Positions 22,624 to 34,052 of a stretch of 64,000 nt of DNA are shown here, one piece after another. Source of the stretch: Agapetus fuscipes (taxonomy: Eukaryota > Arthropoda > Insecta > Trichoptera > Glossosomatidae); assembly GCA_951799405.1 (NCBI GenBank), contig OX637353.1, forward strand, positions 10,602,001 to 10,666,000. Direction: 5' to 3'. The notes beneath the pieces were generated by a model. That model did no database searches. It was not told where the DNA came from and was given only the letters and a program-made list of their open reading frames with translations. Made by a program: the position numbers and the translations under genes. Position 1 is the first letter of the stretch; each line of letters starts with the position of its first letter.

Positions 22624-23155
22624 CTTTAAATGATGATCTAGCGTTGGACGTAAACAAAAGACTCTTTTGTTTTCTATTAACGTCAGAAAAGCTAGTGTTT
22701 TTTTGTTGGATAAGTTACAAAACAACTCTAATAATTCTTATAACCATTTTCAAGCTTCCGGTTTTTTTAATTTTATGGATGTAAGTTAAGGCTCAGGTTT
22801 GTATGAAGTTGAAATTTTAGTTTATGTGGAAACATTAAAGGTAAAACTGATTAAGTGACATAATACGCTAACATGTGTTTCTGGGATGAATGCGACTTTT
22901 TTACTATTTTCAACGAGAAAAAAAACACAAAAAACGTGTGAAAATCCTGTAGTGTAGAAGGTTCTCATGAACACTGCCGTATAATTAGTTCACTTACCAT
23001 GAGAAGGTACCCCCAATATAATGTTTAACTCACGATTTCTCAAATCAGTGAATAGTGAATGTGAAATTCAGTTTTACCTCAAAGGTGGCGATATATTAAT
23101 TATTTTAAATTTATTGTTGTTTTACATACTTGAAAAATGTAATTTATTATTGATG

Positions 23156-23373
23156 TTCCTTAAAGTATAGGTTGGTATGCGTCTGACCACCCATTCTGTA
23201 TTAAATGGTTCACTTTGTCAATGTCACACCTGTTTCAGGGAAGGTCGGAAAAAGATGCAGGGCTTATGTGCATTTGAGATTTGGGTTTTATGTTGTGAGT
23301 TCACATGCGGTATGTTCACTCAATATGAATTCTAAATGTAAGATATCTCTGCAACTTAGATGATAGATTATAG
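23156..23373 (+). mobile_element. R240 repeat, copy
   Basis: Starts TTCCTTAAAGTATAGG and ends GATAGATTATAGAC. The segment before the tail is shortened. Confidence 0.78.
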
Positions 23374-26300
23374 ACATGACGAATCTAACACTAAAATATC
23401 TTAAGATAATAACGCATACAATATAATTGCTGTCAGCTCTCAGTTGTGGCTAAGAAATAAATAGAACAGCGTTCCATTCGACAATATGAATAAGCAAAGT
23501 AATGCGATAGGTATGACTAACGCCTCCTACAAACCATCACTCAACAGTCAGCATTCTTGCGTGTTTATAAGCCAATTTTGAATGATCTTTGACCCCCCAC
23601 ACGATCATGCACGCGCTTCATTTGTGCTTGTCACTCAAATAATACATCTGATTATCATGCATTAGATTTGAGTGTATAATTTTGCATTCCCCTTATCCTA
23701 CGTAAATTGAATGGTTGATTTATGTGATGTTGTAATTTCCAAAATATTTTTTTTCTATATTCCAAGGAAAATAACTTAATTACAGCTCTGAGCCTCTAAA
23801 TCAAATTGTATGTGTTACAAACTGTTAGTATATTGTTTTTAAGACAAATATGATTAGTATTTTTTAACTCCTCATACCTCTACGCTTACTATTTTTCTCA
23901 GTTTAACCACTACGGTAATAAGTGTTTTTTTTTATCAACCATTTGTTGAAAAAATCAACCGAGAAATCGAAATAATGCTTACTTTGTCCTTAAAATAAGA
24001 TTAAAATCTTAGAAAAACATATAATTGAAATTGTAAACTTAACAACACTCTTTTGAGACTTATAATTTTTTTATATGCCAAAATGAAAATATATTGATAT
24101 GAAGCTTACGTAAGAAAGTTCAACGAGTGGTAAACAAGCAAAAATGTCATGCATGAGCGTTGATTCTTCGAACAAGATATGAGAGACACAGTTGACAGAC
24201 ATAGATCATACTGAACAGGTGATGAGCGGGTAGGATGTGAAGTGGTGGAGTGTGAGGGGGGAGGGGAAAGACTATTTTTGCAAATGGAAACTTGTGTGTG
24301 AGAGAATTGTTGATCCATGAATCATGCGGCTGAAAATGCGAGTGGAAAAATAAACATTCGTCAGTACAATGAAGGAAATCAAACAATCATAAGTGATGGT
24401 ATGTAGGTACATACTCATTTCTAGAAAAAATCTAAGTTGCGAAAATTAGATACAATTTGAGTTGTCTGTTTCCGAAGTCTGCTATCTCGCTGGTATGCTG
24501 GTCCCTGGTCGATAGTATGGTCAATGGTACTCGAATTTATGTTATTGACACAATCTCAAGTTCTAGCCCCGCCTGCGCCGTGTTCTATTAACAATAACTT
24601 TGACCCTGCTCCAACAGATTACTTTGGGTAATTGTTAGGTAATAATTCATTAAAATTGTACAATAATAAATTATTCATTGATAATGTTAATACCTGTTTC
24701 TGGACAGGCTGCTGAAATGCATTCCTCTTCGCAAATCCATTTAATTTTTTTTTAAAAGTCTCCATTTTGAGAAATAAAATATGTACTAAATCTATCTACA
24801 AATGTTATAAGTCTATGAAATTTGTTTGACATTGATTTTTATTGCAAGAGTCACTGCTCCTGGTGGTGCCTTTAATTTATGGCGAAAATATTCGAGCATA
24901 AAATAAATAAATAAAAAATAGTGAATTAAAACTGTGTTTTTTTTTAAATAAATAAATGTAATAAAAAACTTTCTTTCTTTTCTTAATTCAATGTGATATT
25001 TTTTTACAAAAAACTTTGCTGCTTTCATCCCTTTTGATCTCGCATTTTATTCTTAATGATCCCAAGATAAAACTTCCCTCTTGCAACATTTCTCAGTTTA
25101 GATTATCAAAATGATATTTTTACATTTTCAGATGTTCAGGACGGCACGCGGTGCCAGAACATTCGAGATAACTTGAAGATGAATGCGGAAGAGCTGAACT
25201 CCTCAACAGAATGATTCACAGACTACTTCTTCTTCTTATTCAGTCGATGACTCACAACTGGGAATCAAGAAACCTTCACTGGATTTTTCTAAAACCTCGG
25301 ATGATTCTCGACCAATGGATTATACTCAAACGCTCATTGTTCCTGTTTTGATGAATTTTAGAAGCATCTATATAATATAAGTACAGTTTCGACCATACTA
25401 GAGGGGTGCTCATAACAAGTATCGTTGCTATGGTGATTTCATAGGTTTCTATGGTGATATGAATTGAAGACAGAATAGAGACACGTTGTTAACATAGAAA
25501 ATGAATTAAAATTTTCATCTGTCGTGAGCGAGACATCACTATCAACAATAACTGGTGCTTTGTGTCGTTAGGAACTAAATCGCATTCATAGCCACTCGAT
25601 AAAATTATTATGGTCAGAAGGACCTGCAGCACATCGACGCTGATATAAAGCTATATTTTTAACAAGAGGCTCAAGGGCTTCCTGTGAATTTGAAAGAAAC
25701 AGCACGGCACAATCTTCAAAAATTTGCGTCAAGCTTTTATTTTTGACTTACAGAAGTATTAGATATTCGATATTCAGAGCATTGAAGATGACGAACAATT
25801 ATTATCATTGTGTTTTATTGGATTGTAGAAGAAGAAGAGCTGTAGAAGAGCTGTTTTGTGATGCCCAAGATAGAGACACTTTCCCCAATATGACAGTTAA
25901 CGTCAAAATTGAGAAGACATGATGTCATCAGTTTGATCAAAGTAGGGTTGATCACATAATTAAGATAGAGGAAGCCAAGCCTATTGAAGATCTAGCACTC
26001 TCAGCACCAAAAATGCGATGATTGGACAGTGCCAACGCAGATGTAGACAAAGCAGACAAACGTAGCTGGAGAGCAAAGGCGATGGACAGGCGAGAGTAGA
26101 GGAGAATCTTGGATTTAGCCAAGGCCCACCTAGGACTGTCGAGTTCATGATGATATTGATAAAAGGCACAAGAAGGCAAAGAAGAAAATGATAAATTTAC
26201 TTGATTCAAGAATTTTTTGGAATCACAAGGTTTGTACAGAAAACTGTTTAAGATATTTCTAACGACTGTTTACTCTAGTAACGATATCCTTCGCTCAGGG

Positions 26301-26483
26301 TCGGTTAATTAGTGTCGAACAAAATTAACTTGGATATCTTAGCTCACGAAAACATGTCAACTGAAATCTAATTTCAATGTCTGGTCGCATTTTTAGATGC
26401 AGTATGAATCGTTAAAGAAATTCTTGTTTTTTGTAGGAAAAAATTTTAGAATGTTTTTAGGCTTTCGCGGCCGGATTCAGATG
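23374..26483. other. Non-coding, unassigned stretch
   Basis: AT-rich to 25080. 25100-26200 is less AT-rich with purine-rich patches, but frames are short and lack known motifs. No gene called. Confidence 0.45.
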
Positions 26484-26731
26484 CTTGATTTTTTGGTTCC
26501 GGGTTTTGACCGTGGTGCATAGTTTTTGCTTCTTTTCTTCTTTTTATTTTTTCTTGATACTTCTTGAAGACTTTCAGCTGATGTTTCGTCTCCTCTGTGG
26601 GTGACTTCTTCGGAGCTCTGCTCACTTCTTCACTTCAGCAGAGCTCTTCAAAAAGTATCAAGAAAGAAGAAAAAGAAGAAAAGAAGCAAGAACTATGGAC
26701 CACGGTCAAAACCCGGAACCAAAAAATCAAG
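26484..26731. repeat. Inverted-repeat foldback element with inner hairpin
   Basis: Arms of about 86 bp (26484-26570 and 26646-26731) with the end CTTGATTTTTTGGTTCCGGG mirrored. The loop contains GAGCTCTGCT mirrored by AGCAGAGCTC. Confidence 0.88.
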
Positions 26732-26739
26732 CAATATTA

Positions 26740-26880
26740 GAATGGTTTGTTTGTTGAGCACTTTTTTTTGTGAATTACACCTCAAGAGCTCTCTCTGTAG
26801 AACGCACCAATTACTTAAGCAAGACGCAGTTTCTGCAAGCCTAGAAAGACCTTTGGTGAGCGGTAAAGGCACATAAAATT
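26740..26880 (-). mobile_element. SINE-A 3' fragment
   Basis: Diverged reverse-strand copy (GAATTACACCTCAAGAGC, TTAAGCAAGACGCAG). It abuts the right arm of the 26484-26731 palindrome. Confidence 0.65.
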
Positions 26881-26917
26881 TGTAGCCCATAGGTGTCAAA
26901 AACTATTTCTCATGTTA

Positions 26918-27105
26918 TTGGGTGTAACTTCTCTTAATTATTAAGTGTACGTAGGTATACTAATTATAAGGGAATGCTCACGACAAACATTTAAATTACA
27001 GGATTTTCATATTGTGTTTTCTCTCATAGAAAATAGGTGAGAAGATGCATTTATCTGAGAAACTGATGTTAGCTTAATATGCCACTTATTCGGTTTTAAC
27101 CTTAT
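26918..27105 (+). repeat. Dispersed repeat pair, copy 1
   Basis: Shares GGTGTAACTTCTC, GTAGAAAATAGG-like and GCATTTATCTGA, then TGACTTATTC-like segments in order with 52387-52555. Nature unknown. Confidence 0.6.
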
Positions 27106-27731
27106 CTAATCTAAGTATGAACTTAAGTCCCTTTATTCATAAAAAGGTTTTAATTTTTAAACTAGTGTTAAGTCAGTTTTCCCATACTAATAAGCTGGTT
27201 TATCTCTGGTTTTGGGTTCAACCAATCTAATGAATAAGGAATCTATATACTCCCCTCGATGTAGGTATGGAATATACAATGGTACATCTAATGAGTGATT
27301 TATTTTTCATACATTTTTTAGATTTACGCGATTGAGGGGAGTTTTTGTAATGCTCTAACACTGAGACCACTGATCATTTTCAAAATACAGTAATTTTCCA
27401 CGCAAGTATAAATCAAGATTCTATTTTAGCGAACAGCAAAATGTTTGATTTAGCGGACTTTTGATTCTTGTAATAATACCATTATACTGAAAGGAGTAGA
27501 AACTAAAATAATGTTTTTCAATTCTTAGAACCAGGGCGTCCATTAAAGTCTTCTATAAATAGCTTTTAGCAAATCAATTAAATGTTTTAACAATAACTCT
27601 AGCTCGGTCGTCATTTCACTTAGCGTATCAAGTGCATTTTTAGAATCACCCTATTTTTTCTCTCCTTTAATTTTTTATTTCTATGTATTTACATATGAGC
27701 AATGCTCATAGATTTCCAAAATATTTTAAAT

Positions 27732-27862
27732 TCATAATAATATTAGGATGAGTTATTTGTTGAGCGCTGTTTTGTCTGAATCACGCCTCAAGAGCCCTCT
27801 GCAAGCTTGGTCATCGCTATAGAAAGCACCAGCTCTTAAGTAAGATCCAATTGCCTCTTCAT
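27732..27862 (-). mobile_element. SINE-A 3' fragment
   Basis: Tail ATAATAATATTAGG, then TTGAGCGCTGTTTTG and GCAAGCTTGGTCATCGC on the reverse strand. Confidence 0.7.
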
Positions 27863-27989
27863 ATGTATTAAAAAAAACTTGAAGATTTCTTAAAAGGAGA
27901 AGAATTGAAATGTACATCCGGTTTGAGTCACAATAACTGTACACAAATTATAACTTAATCCTGAATGAGCCACAGACCAAACTCATACG

Positions 27990-28106
27990 GTGATATTCTC
28001 AAACAGCAAAGCCATGGCTCATCCTTATCGTACACTGAATTTTTCGAACAAAAATTCAATGATCCGTAGATTGTCTATGGAAGATTTTTTTTTTTGTGAA
28101 TAGCAC
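27990..28106. mobile_element. Small MITE (GTGMTATTC ends), copy D
   Basis: The best copy, with inverted ends GTGATATTCTCAAAC and TTTGTGAATAGCAC. Inside are AGCAAAGCCATGGCTCAT and GATCCGTAGATTGTC. Confidence 0.68.
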
Positions 28107-28547
28107 TGATAATTTTTACTGGAAGTTTATTCATTAACTCATGCATAATTAGACTTAAACTTACTTTTTTGTTTGGAAAATCTGTCTTAAAAATGGATTA
28201 AAAGTTAAAAACTTTTAACAAATAAAAAGAAATGTCTTCTACACTCTACAGCACTCAAATTTTAATAGACCAATAATGATTCCATGAGTAATATGAGGCT
28301 AACCATGGAATATTCCAACAGAGCTGGAGCTTCCGTAGGTTTCGCCCGTGTCTACGATGGACTTCTTCAGAGTTACGTTGAGACAGTGAAACATTTACGT
28401 CAACATCACAGAAGTTCATTGTAGACATTTAAAAACATACAGAAGCTACAGTTTCGATTTACCAACATATTTCAGAATACAAGCCACAAATACAAATTCA
28501 GAATACAAGCATAAATCTACAATTTAAACTTTATATACCGGTATCTG

Positions 28548-28835
28548 GACCGGTTGAAACTTCAGTTAGTAGAGTGCTTGCATTCCATGCCGAGAGCTCG
28601 GGTTCGAATTCAACCGAGAGTGTCAAATATAATTTCCCGTTTCGGTGCTTATTTTAAAACCAAAATAAAAAACCGGCTAGGGTTTACTAAGCCTTCACAA
28701 GAAATGAGTATCAGCACCAACGATCGCTGGTAAGCTCCCATTTCAACTGAAGCCGGCCACCTTACCGGTAAAAATATTTAGGTTCACTCACCACATGCGA
28801 ACCCTTCAGAGAGAATGCGGCAAGAAGTACCAAAT
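28548..28835 (+). mobile_element. SINE-B with tRNA-like head
   Basis: Head CTTCAGTTAGTAGAGTGC with B box GGGTTCGAATTC. The body includes CCTTCACAAGAAATGAG and the end ATGCGGCAAGAAG. Here SINE-B occurs without the SINE-A body. Confidence 0.72.
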
Positions 28836-29168
28836 TCCCGAATCGTCGACATGCCTTATTTCCTTCTTGAATTTAGCTAATGTTTCTATTTCAGAACTTT
28901 TATAGATAAATTAAAGTGGAAAATAAATCACCTTAGAGGGTAGGAGGGCCATGGAATCTGAGGCATAAATTTTATAAGAGATCGTTCAATGCAAAATAAA
29001 TCATATTTGCGGACACATAATGTCACGAATATATCAAATCTTGTGCAACGATAGTGTCTTTGATATATCTACCTGAGAGATAATGTCTGCATTGAAGCGA
29101 ATGCATTTACCTGTTTTTTACGTGTAAAATGCATGATAGTCTTAAAAGAATAAATACGTTATTATTGT

Positions 29169-29640
29169 GACCGGTCCATAGTTCAGTGGTAACACTTCGG
29201 ACTCTGAATGGGAAGGTTATGGGTTCGAATCCCGGCGGAGCACAAAAAATATACCATTTATATTTTTAAGTTTGCTCTTCATTGGGTTGAAAAATTCATA
29301 AACCTTTACCAATGACCGGTCACCAAAGGCCCATCCAGCCTTACAGTAAACTTACAAGTCTTGCTTGAGAATTGGCGCTTTGTAGCGACGACGACCAAGC
29401 CCGTAAAAAGGTCGATGGCTCAATTAGTAGAATGCTTGCATTCCATGCCGAAAGCAAGGGTTCGATCTTAAGGTTTACTCAGCCTTCAGAAGAAATGAGA
29501 ACCAGCCCCCCCCCGGGAGCTGGGAAACCCCCACTTCAATTGAAAGTGGTTGGTGTGAGGCCGGCCCCCTTACCCGTAAAAATAAAAAGGTCCCGATCGC
29601 CACATGCGATAACGCAGGCAAGAAGTTACACTATATGTGT
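29169..29640 (+). mobile_element. Composite SINE A-B, copy 2, with both tRNA-like heads
   Basis: Complete SINE-A head with B box GGGTTCGAATCCCGG, A body to GACGACCAAGCCCGTAAA, then head B GATGGCTCAATTAGTAGAATG and the B body to CAGGCAAGAAG. Two internal promoters lie in one unit. Confidence 0.82.
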
Positions 29641-29930
29641 AGCTTAGTTGCGAATTTAAAATTTCAATATTAAAATTTCAAATTCATTCAATTAGATTTC
29701 TGTAAATATCTCCTTTAAAAATATTGAAATGGTCAAATCGATGATTGATTGACAGTTCGAATGCGGTTATTTAAGATTCTTGTCGAAAACAACATATGGA
29801 AATTATGAGAAAATTATTTCACATTTTTTTTGTAAAACTTATTGTTCTTATTAAAAAAAAATCCTGGATTACCACCTTAAATTCTGTTCTAATTTTATAG
29901 TTTAAAGTTTTTTTTTGTATGTTGTATCTT

Positions 29931-30188
29931 TCCTTTCTTATAGGTTGGTATGAGGCTTATCTCCCATACTGTAAAAAAATGTTATCTTTGCCAATGTCAC
30001 CGCTGTTTCAGAGAAGGTTGGCAAAAGTTGCAAGGCTTACGTTCATTTGAGGTTTCGATTTTAATTTGTAAGTACACGTGCATCATTTGTAAGCGTGAAC
30101 TTATACGTGTCTGTTTTTGGGCATTCATTTAATATGAATCATAAATGTTAATAAAACATCTTGGCAACTTAGATTATAGATTAGATTA
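29931..30188 (+). mobile_element. R240 repeat, copy
   Basis: Starts TCCTTTCTTATAGG and ends CAACTTAGATTATAGATTAG. Near full length. Confidence 0.82.
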
Positions 30189-30691
30189 TTATGGTATATG
30201 ATATGGAATATTAATTATCATTCAGAATATGGTAAAAAAAACTAGAAAGTAAAAAAAAAATATGACGAAGAAAACTACGTAATTTAATCGTTAAACTAAG
30301 GAGACTTTGGTATTCAAAGTTTTATTTTTTCTTAAAAAAAACTTTGCTTCTTTCTTAAAAACTATTTTTCAAGGCCAAAAAATGTCATAAAAAATGTGGT
30401 TAACGAGGCGGAAGTAACATTTCTTAATCACAAAAGTTGCACACCTATTTTGAGGTAGATCTATGCTGAAGAAAGTCAACAACGAAAATATTTTTTATTG
30501 TTGAAAATAATAAAAATTTGATCTTTGATTTGATTGGTTATTTGGTAGGGCTACCACTGTGTGAATGCAAACCCCTTTATTATTAATATTTTGTATGGTG
30601 TGTGTATTAAAAACGAACGTTTTCGACCTCTCGATCATTGATTGTAGGTATATATATCAGGCTTATTTATTTTAAATTACATTTCATAAGA

Positions 30692-30742
30692 CAACGCCGT
30701 TTTTGTGTGTGTCACACCTCAAGGGCCCTCTCCAATCACGAA
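30692..30742 (-). mobile_element. SINE-A short fragment
   Basis: Only GTGTGTGTCACACCTCAAGG and a few flanking bases of the SINE-A 3' region remain. Confidence 0.5.
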
Positions 30743-30972
30743 TAACACTTTTTGAAAAGGTGTGTCTTGAGTGTACCTGAAGGCGATCGAGAGATCTAAA
30801 ACGTTCGTGTATTTTTTTTTTTTAAAAGTAACTTTTTTAAAAGTGTTTAATTAGCATTGTTTTGGTTCTATAAATTTTAGTTGAAATCAATCCTTTATTA
30901 TCTGTAATATGATTATACAAATGTGTGATATTATTTTTCCAGGAAGTCCAGAATTTCGGAATGAGTGTTCAG

Positions 30973-31140
30973 GGCTGGAAGTCTCATCCCTACGGTAATT
31001 TTTACCTACAGAATATCGGTAATATTTGTATGAAGACCTGTCAATCCAAGATGGCCGCAAGTGAACAGCTGATTAGTCTCGATACAAATATTACCGATAT
31101 TCGGTAGGTAAGAATTACCGTGGTGATGAGACTTCCAGCC
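30973..31140. repeat. Inverted-repeat foldback element
   Basis: Arms of about 58 bp (30973-31031 and 31083-31140) with GGCTGGAAGTCTCATC mirrored at the outer ends and a 51-bp loop. It borders a GC-rich patch. Confidence 0.86.
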
Positions 31141-31345
31141 GGTGCTTCGCGACTCTCTTGCTGTCTCGTGCAGGCGGCACCAAGTCTTTCTGCCGCCCAT
31201 ACAACTGAAGGGGCGGCGGGAGGGGTGGGCGGGAAATGGAAGGCGGGAAAGAGGGCGGGAAGGGGGCGGAATCCAACCCGGTGCCGTGTGCAGAGAGCCC
31301 ATAGACTAGCCATCGCGTTCCACCCAAGACGCCATTCCAACACTA
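31115..31345 (+). promoter_or_regulatory. GC-rich patch, possible Mlp84B promoter or first exon
   Basis: A sharply GC-rich 200-bp stretch (GGGGCGGCGGGAGGGG) in AT-rich surroundings, ~2.6 kb upstream of the coding start, followed by CATAACAGGTACAC, which could be a splice donor near 31402. No TATA box or clear initiator was found. Confidence 0.25.
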
Positions 31346-33411
31346 GTCGGTGAACAGGAAGCTACTAGCTAGAAATTCAAAAACTTCCCTTCACATTCAT
31401 AACAGGTACACACGCCTAAAGTGCATTAAAACCCTTCAAATACATGAAAACAGGTATAGGTTTACCTGCAGTGCATAAAAAAGTGAAGTAAAATCAAGCA
31501 AGTGTTTTAATTAAATTAAAAATCAAGTGAAAGGCAAGGACTCATTTTTTAAACATGAAAAAGCATAGAAATGGAATGGACATTTTAAAAAGAAATGTGA
31601 AAAAGACTGTTATTTCTGTGATGTGCATTTTATAATAATACTAAGTGATTTTTTTAAATAATTTTAAATATTCCAAAATGTTAACTAAAAGCTGCTTTAA
31701 TAGAGCTTAAAGTTTCTAGAAGCATTACATTTTCCGGCTTGTATGATCGTAAAAATAACTGACATAATATTCATTCGTTTGCGTCTATATTTACATCTGT
31801 GATGTGAGAGCGTCTAGTGCTATAGATTTAACAGTCAACACATGTTTCATAGTAAACAAACGTGTAGCTCTCAATAAATTTTGGAAACAAACATCAAGGA
31901 AATAAGCAAGAAATTAAACTTTTAGTTTTAATGTTTTAAAGTAAATAGGGATCATTAGAGATTTAAATAAATAGAAAATACTGAAATAGGTTTCGCTTGC
32001 ATAAAGTTACTTATTTTTTTAATAAAACGCAATGAAACACTTTGTTCATTAATTTCATTTAGAAAAAACGAAAGTGTAACTAAATTAAAAAAAAAAAAAA
32101 CAGAAATAAAATTGGAAAAACTTGAATATCCTTAACGTGATGTTGAGTTTTCATTATTTTTTAACGGATTCAGTTACATTTTTTTCGATATAAACTTATG
32201 ACGGTATTATAACGCGGGTTCATTTTTTTTTTCTTTTTCTCCCACCAACGTATCACCCCCTCTCTTCTTAGATTCTTGTGAAACTTAAGCTCTGTGCTTA
32301 CAGGACTTTAGTATTAGTTGAACTCTCAAGGGGGAAGCATCGTAAAACATAAATACTCAAGTATGTAAATCTAGAATATTTCATAAAATAAATTTTAATT
32401 TATAATTAAACAACTTCAAAATAATCAACATTATTTGTTGACTGATACGACTATAAAGTGATAAATAAAACAAAAATATTATACTGCTAAATACTAAGCG
32501 GTTAAAAAAGTTTATATAAATCAATTTTCAGTTACTGAATTACTTACTTGGTTACGAAATAAAATAAAAGCTTTATCATAATGCACTTTTTAGTGATGTT
32601 TTGAAAACAAGAGCTTTTCCATTATTTTCACGATTTATCGGAAAATAAATATCAAATAATAATAATTTTAAGCTGACTTAAAAAATATTTTATTTATAAC
32701 TTCAAACACAAAAATAAATTTTAAAAATTCAGAAATGAACTCCAGGAATCGGATCTCGAAACTTGAGCCTTATATTTTTTTCATTATGAAAATAAATGAA
32801 AACAAATTAATTTTAAATGACTTTAAGATGATTGAAAAAAAATTTTTTTTGGACCTCTTATATTAAAATTAAAGCTTTCACATGATGAAGAGCTATGAAT
32901 CATATTCTTAGTCGAAAGTTTTTTTTGTATTGTTTTTTATTGCTGACTCTTTGAAACTAAATCTTGTCGTTGGTGAGGTGGAAAGGGGGAGAGGGTGGGT
33001 GGGAAAGGGCGGCAGGGACTGCAAGCAGTGCCAAACAAGGCTAGAGCCTGGAATAGAATCGCTGGCCTACTTAGGAATTGCATACAATGTCGCTGACGAT
33101 TTGCACGAAAAAGCAAAGATTTATCATCAAATAATCATTCAAAATAATCTATTGAAAAAATCTTTAAATAAACCTGAAAAATAAAGCGGTGAAAATATTC
33201 TAAAAATAAAGTTAAACGGTCAATGATAGTAAAAAGTAAAGCTTTTTTTAAAAAATATATTTTGAGTGAGAATATAAAAAGAAATCCAAGAAATAAAATT
33301 GAGATAAATTTAAGATCGGCACAGCTAAAATTATGAAGCTTAAATAACTAAAATTGAAAAAAAAAAGTGAACAAAAATGTCTTCAGAATTCAATGCTTTA
33401 TAATACCGGCC
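31346..33411. other. AT-rich 5' region of Mlp84B
   Basis: Very AT-rich. A purine-rich, GC-richer patch lies at 32970-33060. It may be the 5'UTR intron if the GC patch at 31115-31345 is the promoter. Confidence 0.4.
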
Positions 33412-33775
33412 TTAGTCTAATCTCTAATCTAAACTAAGTTGCAAATATATGTTACATTGGAGATTCACATTACATGCATTCTCACAACCAGACATGTACA
33501 AGTTTGCGCTTGCACATGCCTCATGTGAGCCTACAACATAAAAACCAAATCTCAAATGGACATACACCCTGCAACTCTTGCCGTCCTTCCCTGTAACAGG
33601 GGTGACATTGGCAAAGTGAATCATTTTTACAGCATGGGTGGTCAGCCACATACCAACCTATAAGTCCAGGAACATACACGACAAATTACATTTTTTAAAT
33701 CAATAAATAATAATATATATGGGCATCAAAAACTAAAACATAAAACAAATTTCACTTGAATAAACCCTTAGTGAA
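33412..33775 (-). mobile_element. R240 repeat with LINE 3'UTR, close upstream of Mlp84B exon 1
   Basis: On the minus strand this copy extends about 100 bp beyond the R240 boundary. It matches the 3'UTR of the LINE at 15691-16310 up to just past its stop codon (shared GACATCAAAAACTAA-type stretch). It ends ~140 bp before the first coding exon. Confidence 0.82.
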
Positions 33776-33916
33776 CTGTAAAAAGTTGTTTTTGTACTGA
33801 AACTTAATTTTTAAATGATTTAAAAAAAAACGTATTATTTTGGTATTAATCGATATGAAGTAGGTAAATGAAGATAAGCTGGCGAGTGAATTAAATGTTT
33901 ATGATTTGTGTTGCAG

Positions 33917-34052
33917 GCCAAATACAAATAAACCAAGATGCCTTTCAAGCCCGCAGAGAACCCCAAGTGCCCCAAATGCGGCAAGTCCGTGTACGCCGCT
34001 GAGGAGAGAGTCGCTGGAGGACTCAAATGGCACAAGATGTGCTTCAAATGCG
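33917..34052 (+). CDS. Mlp84B: Mlp84B exon 1: start codon and first half of LIM1
   Basis: Acceptor TTGCAG ends at 33916, ATG is at 33938 and the donor CG|GTGAGG is at 34053. It codes 38 residues plus one nucleotide, ending KWHKMCFKC, which supplies the first zinc site of LIM1. Copies of its last ~30 bases are repeated in the following intron. Confidence 0.93.

Noticed and set aside
25952..26209. Minus-strand 85-codon frame as a gene
   Set aside because: Low-complexity Leu/Ser-rich translation without recognisable motif; the + strand is purine-rich non-coding sequence.
28310..28450. Another inverted-repeat element
   Set aside because: Apparent arms match too poorly by eye to distinguish from chance.
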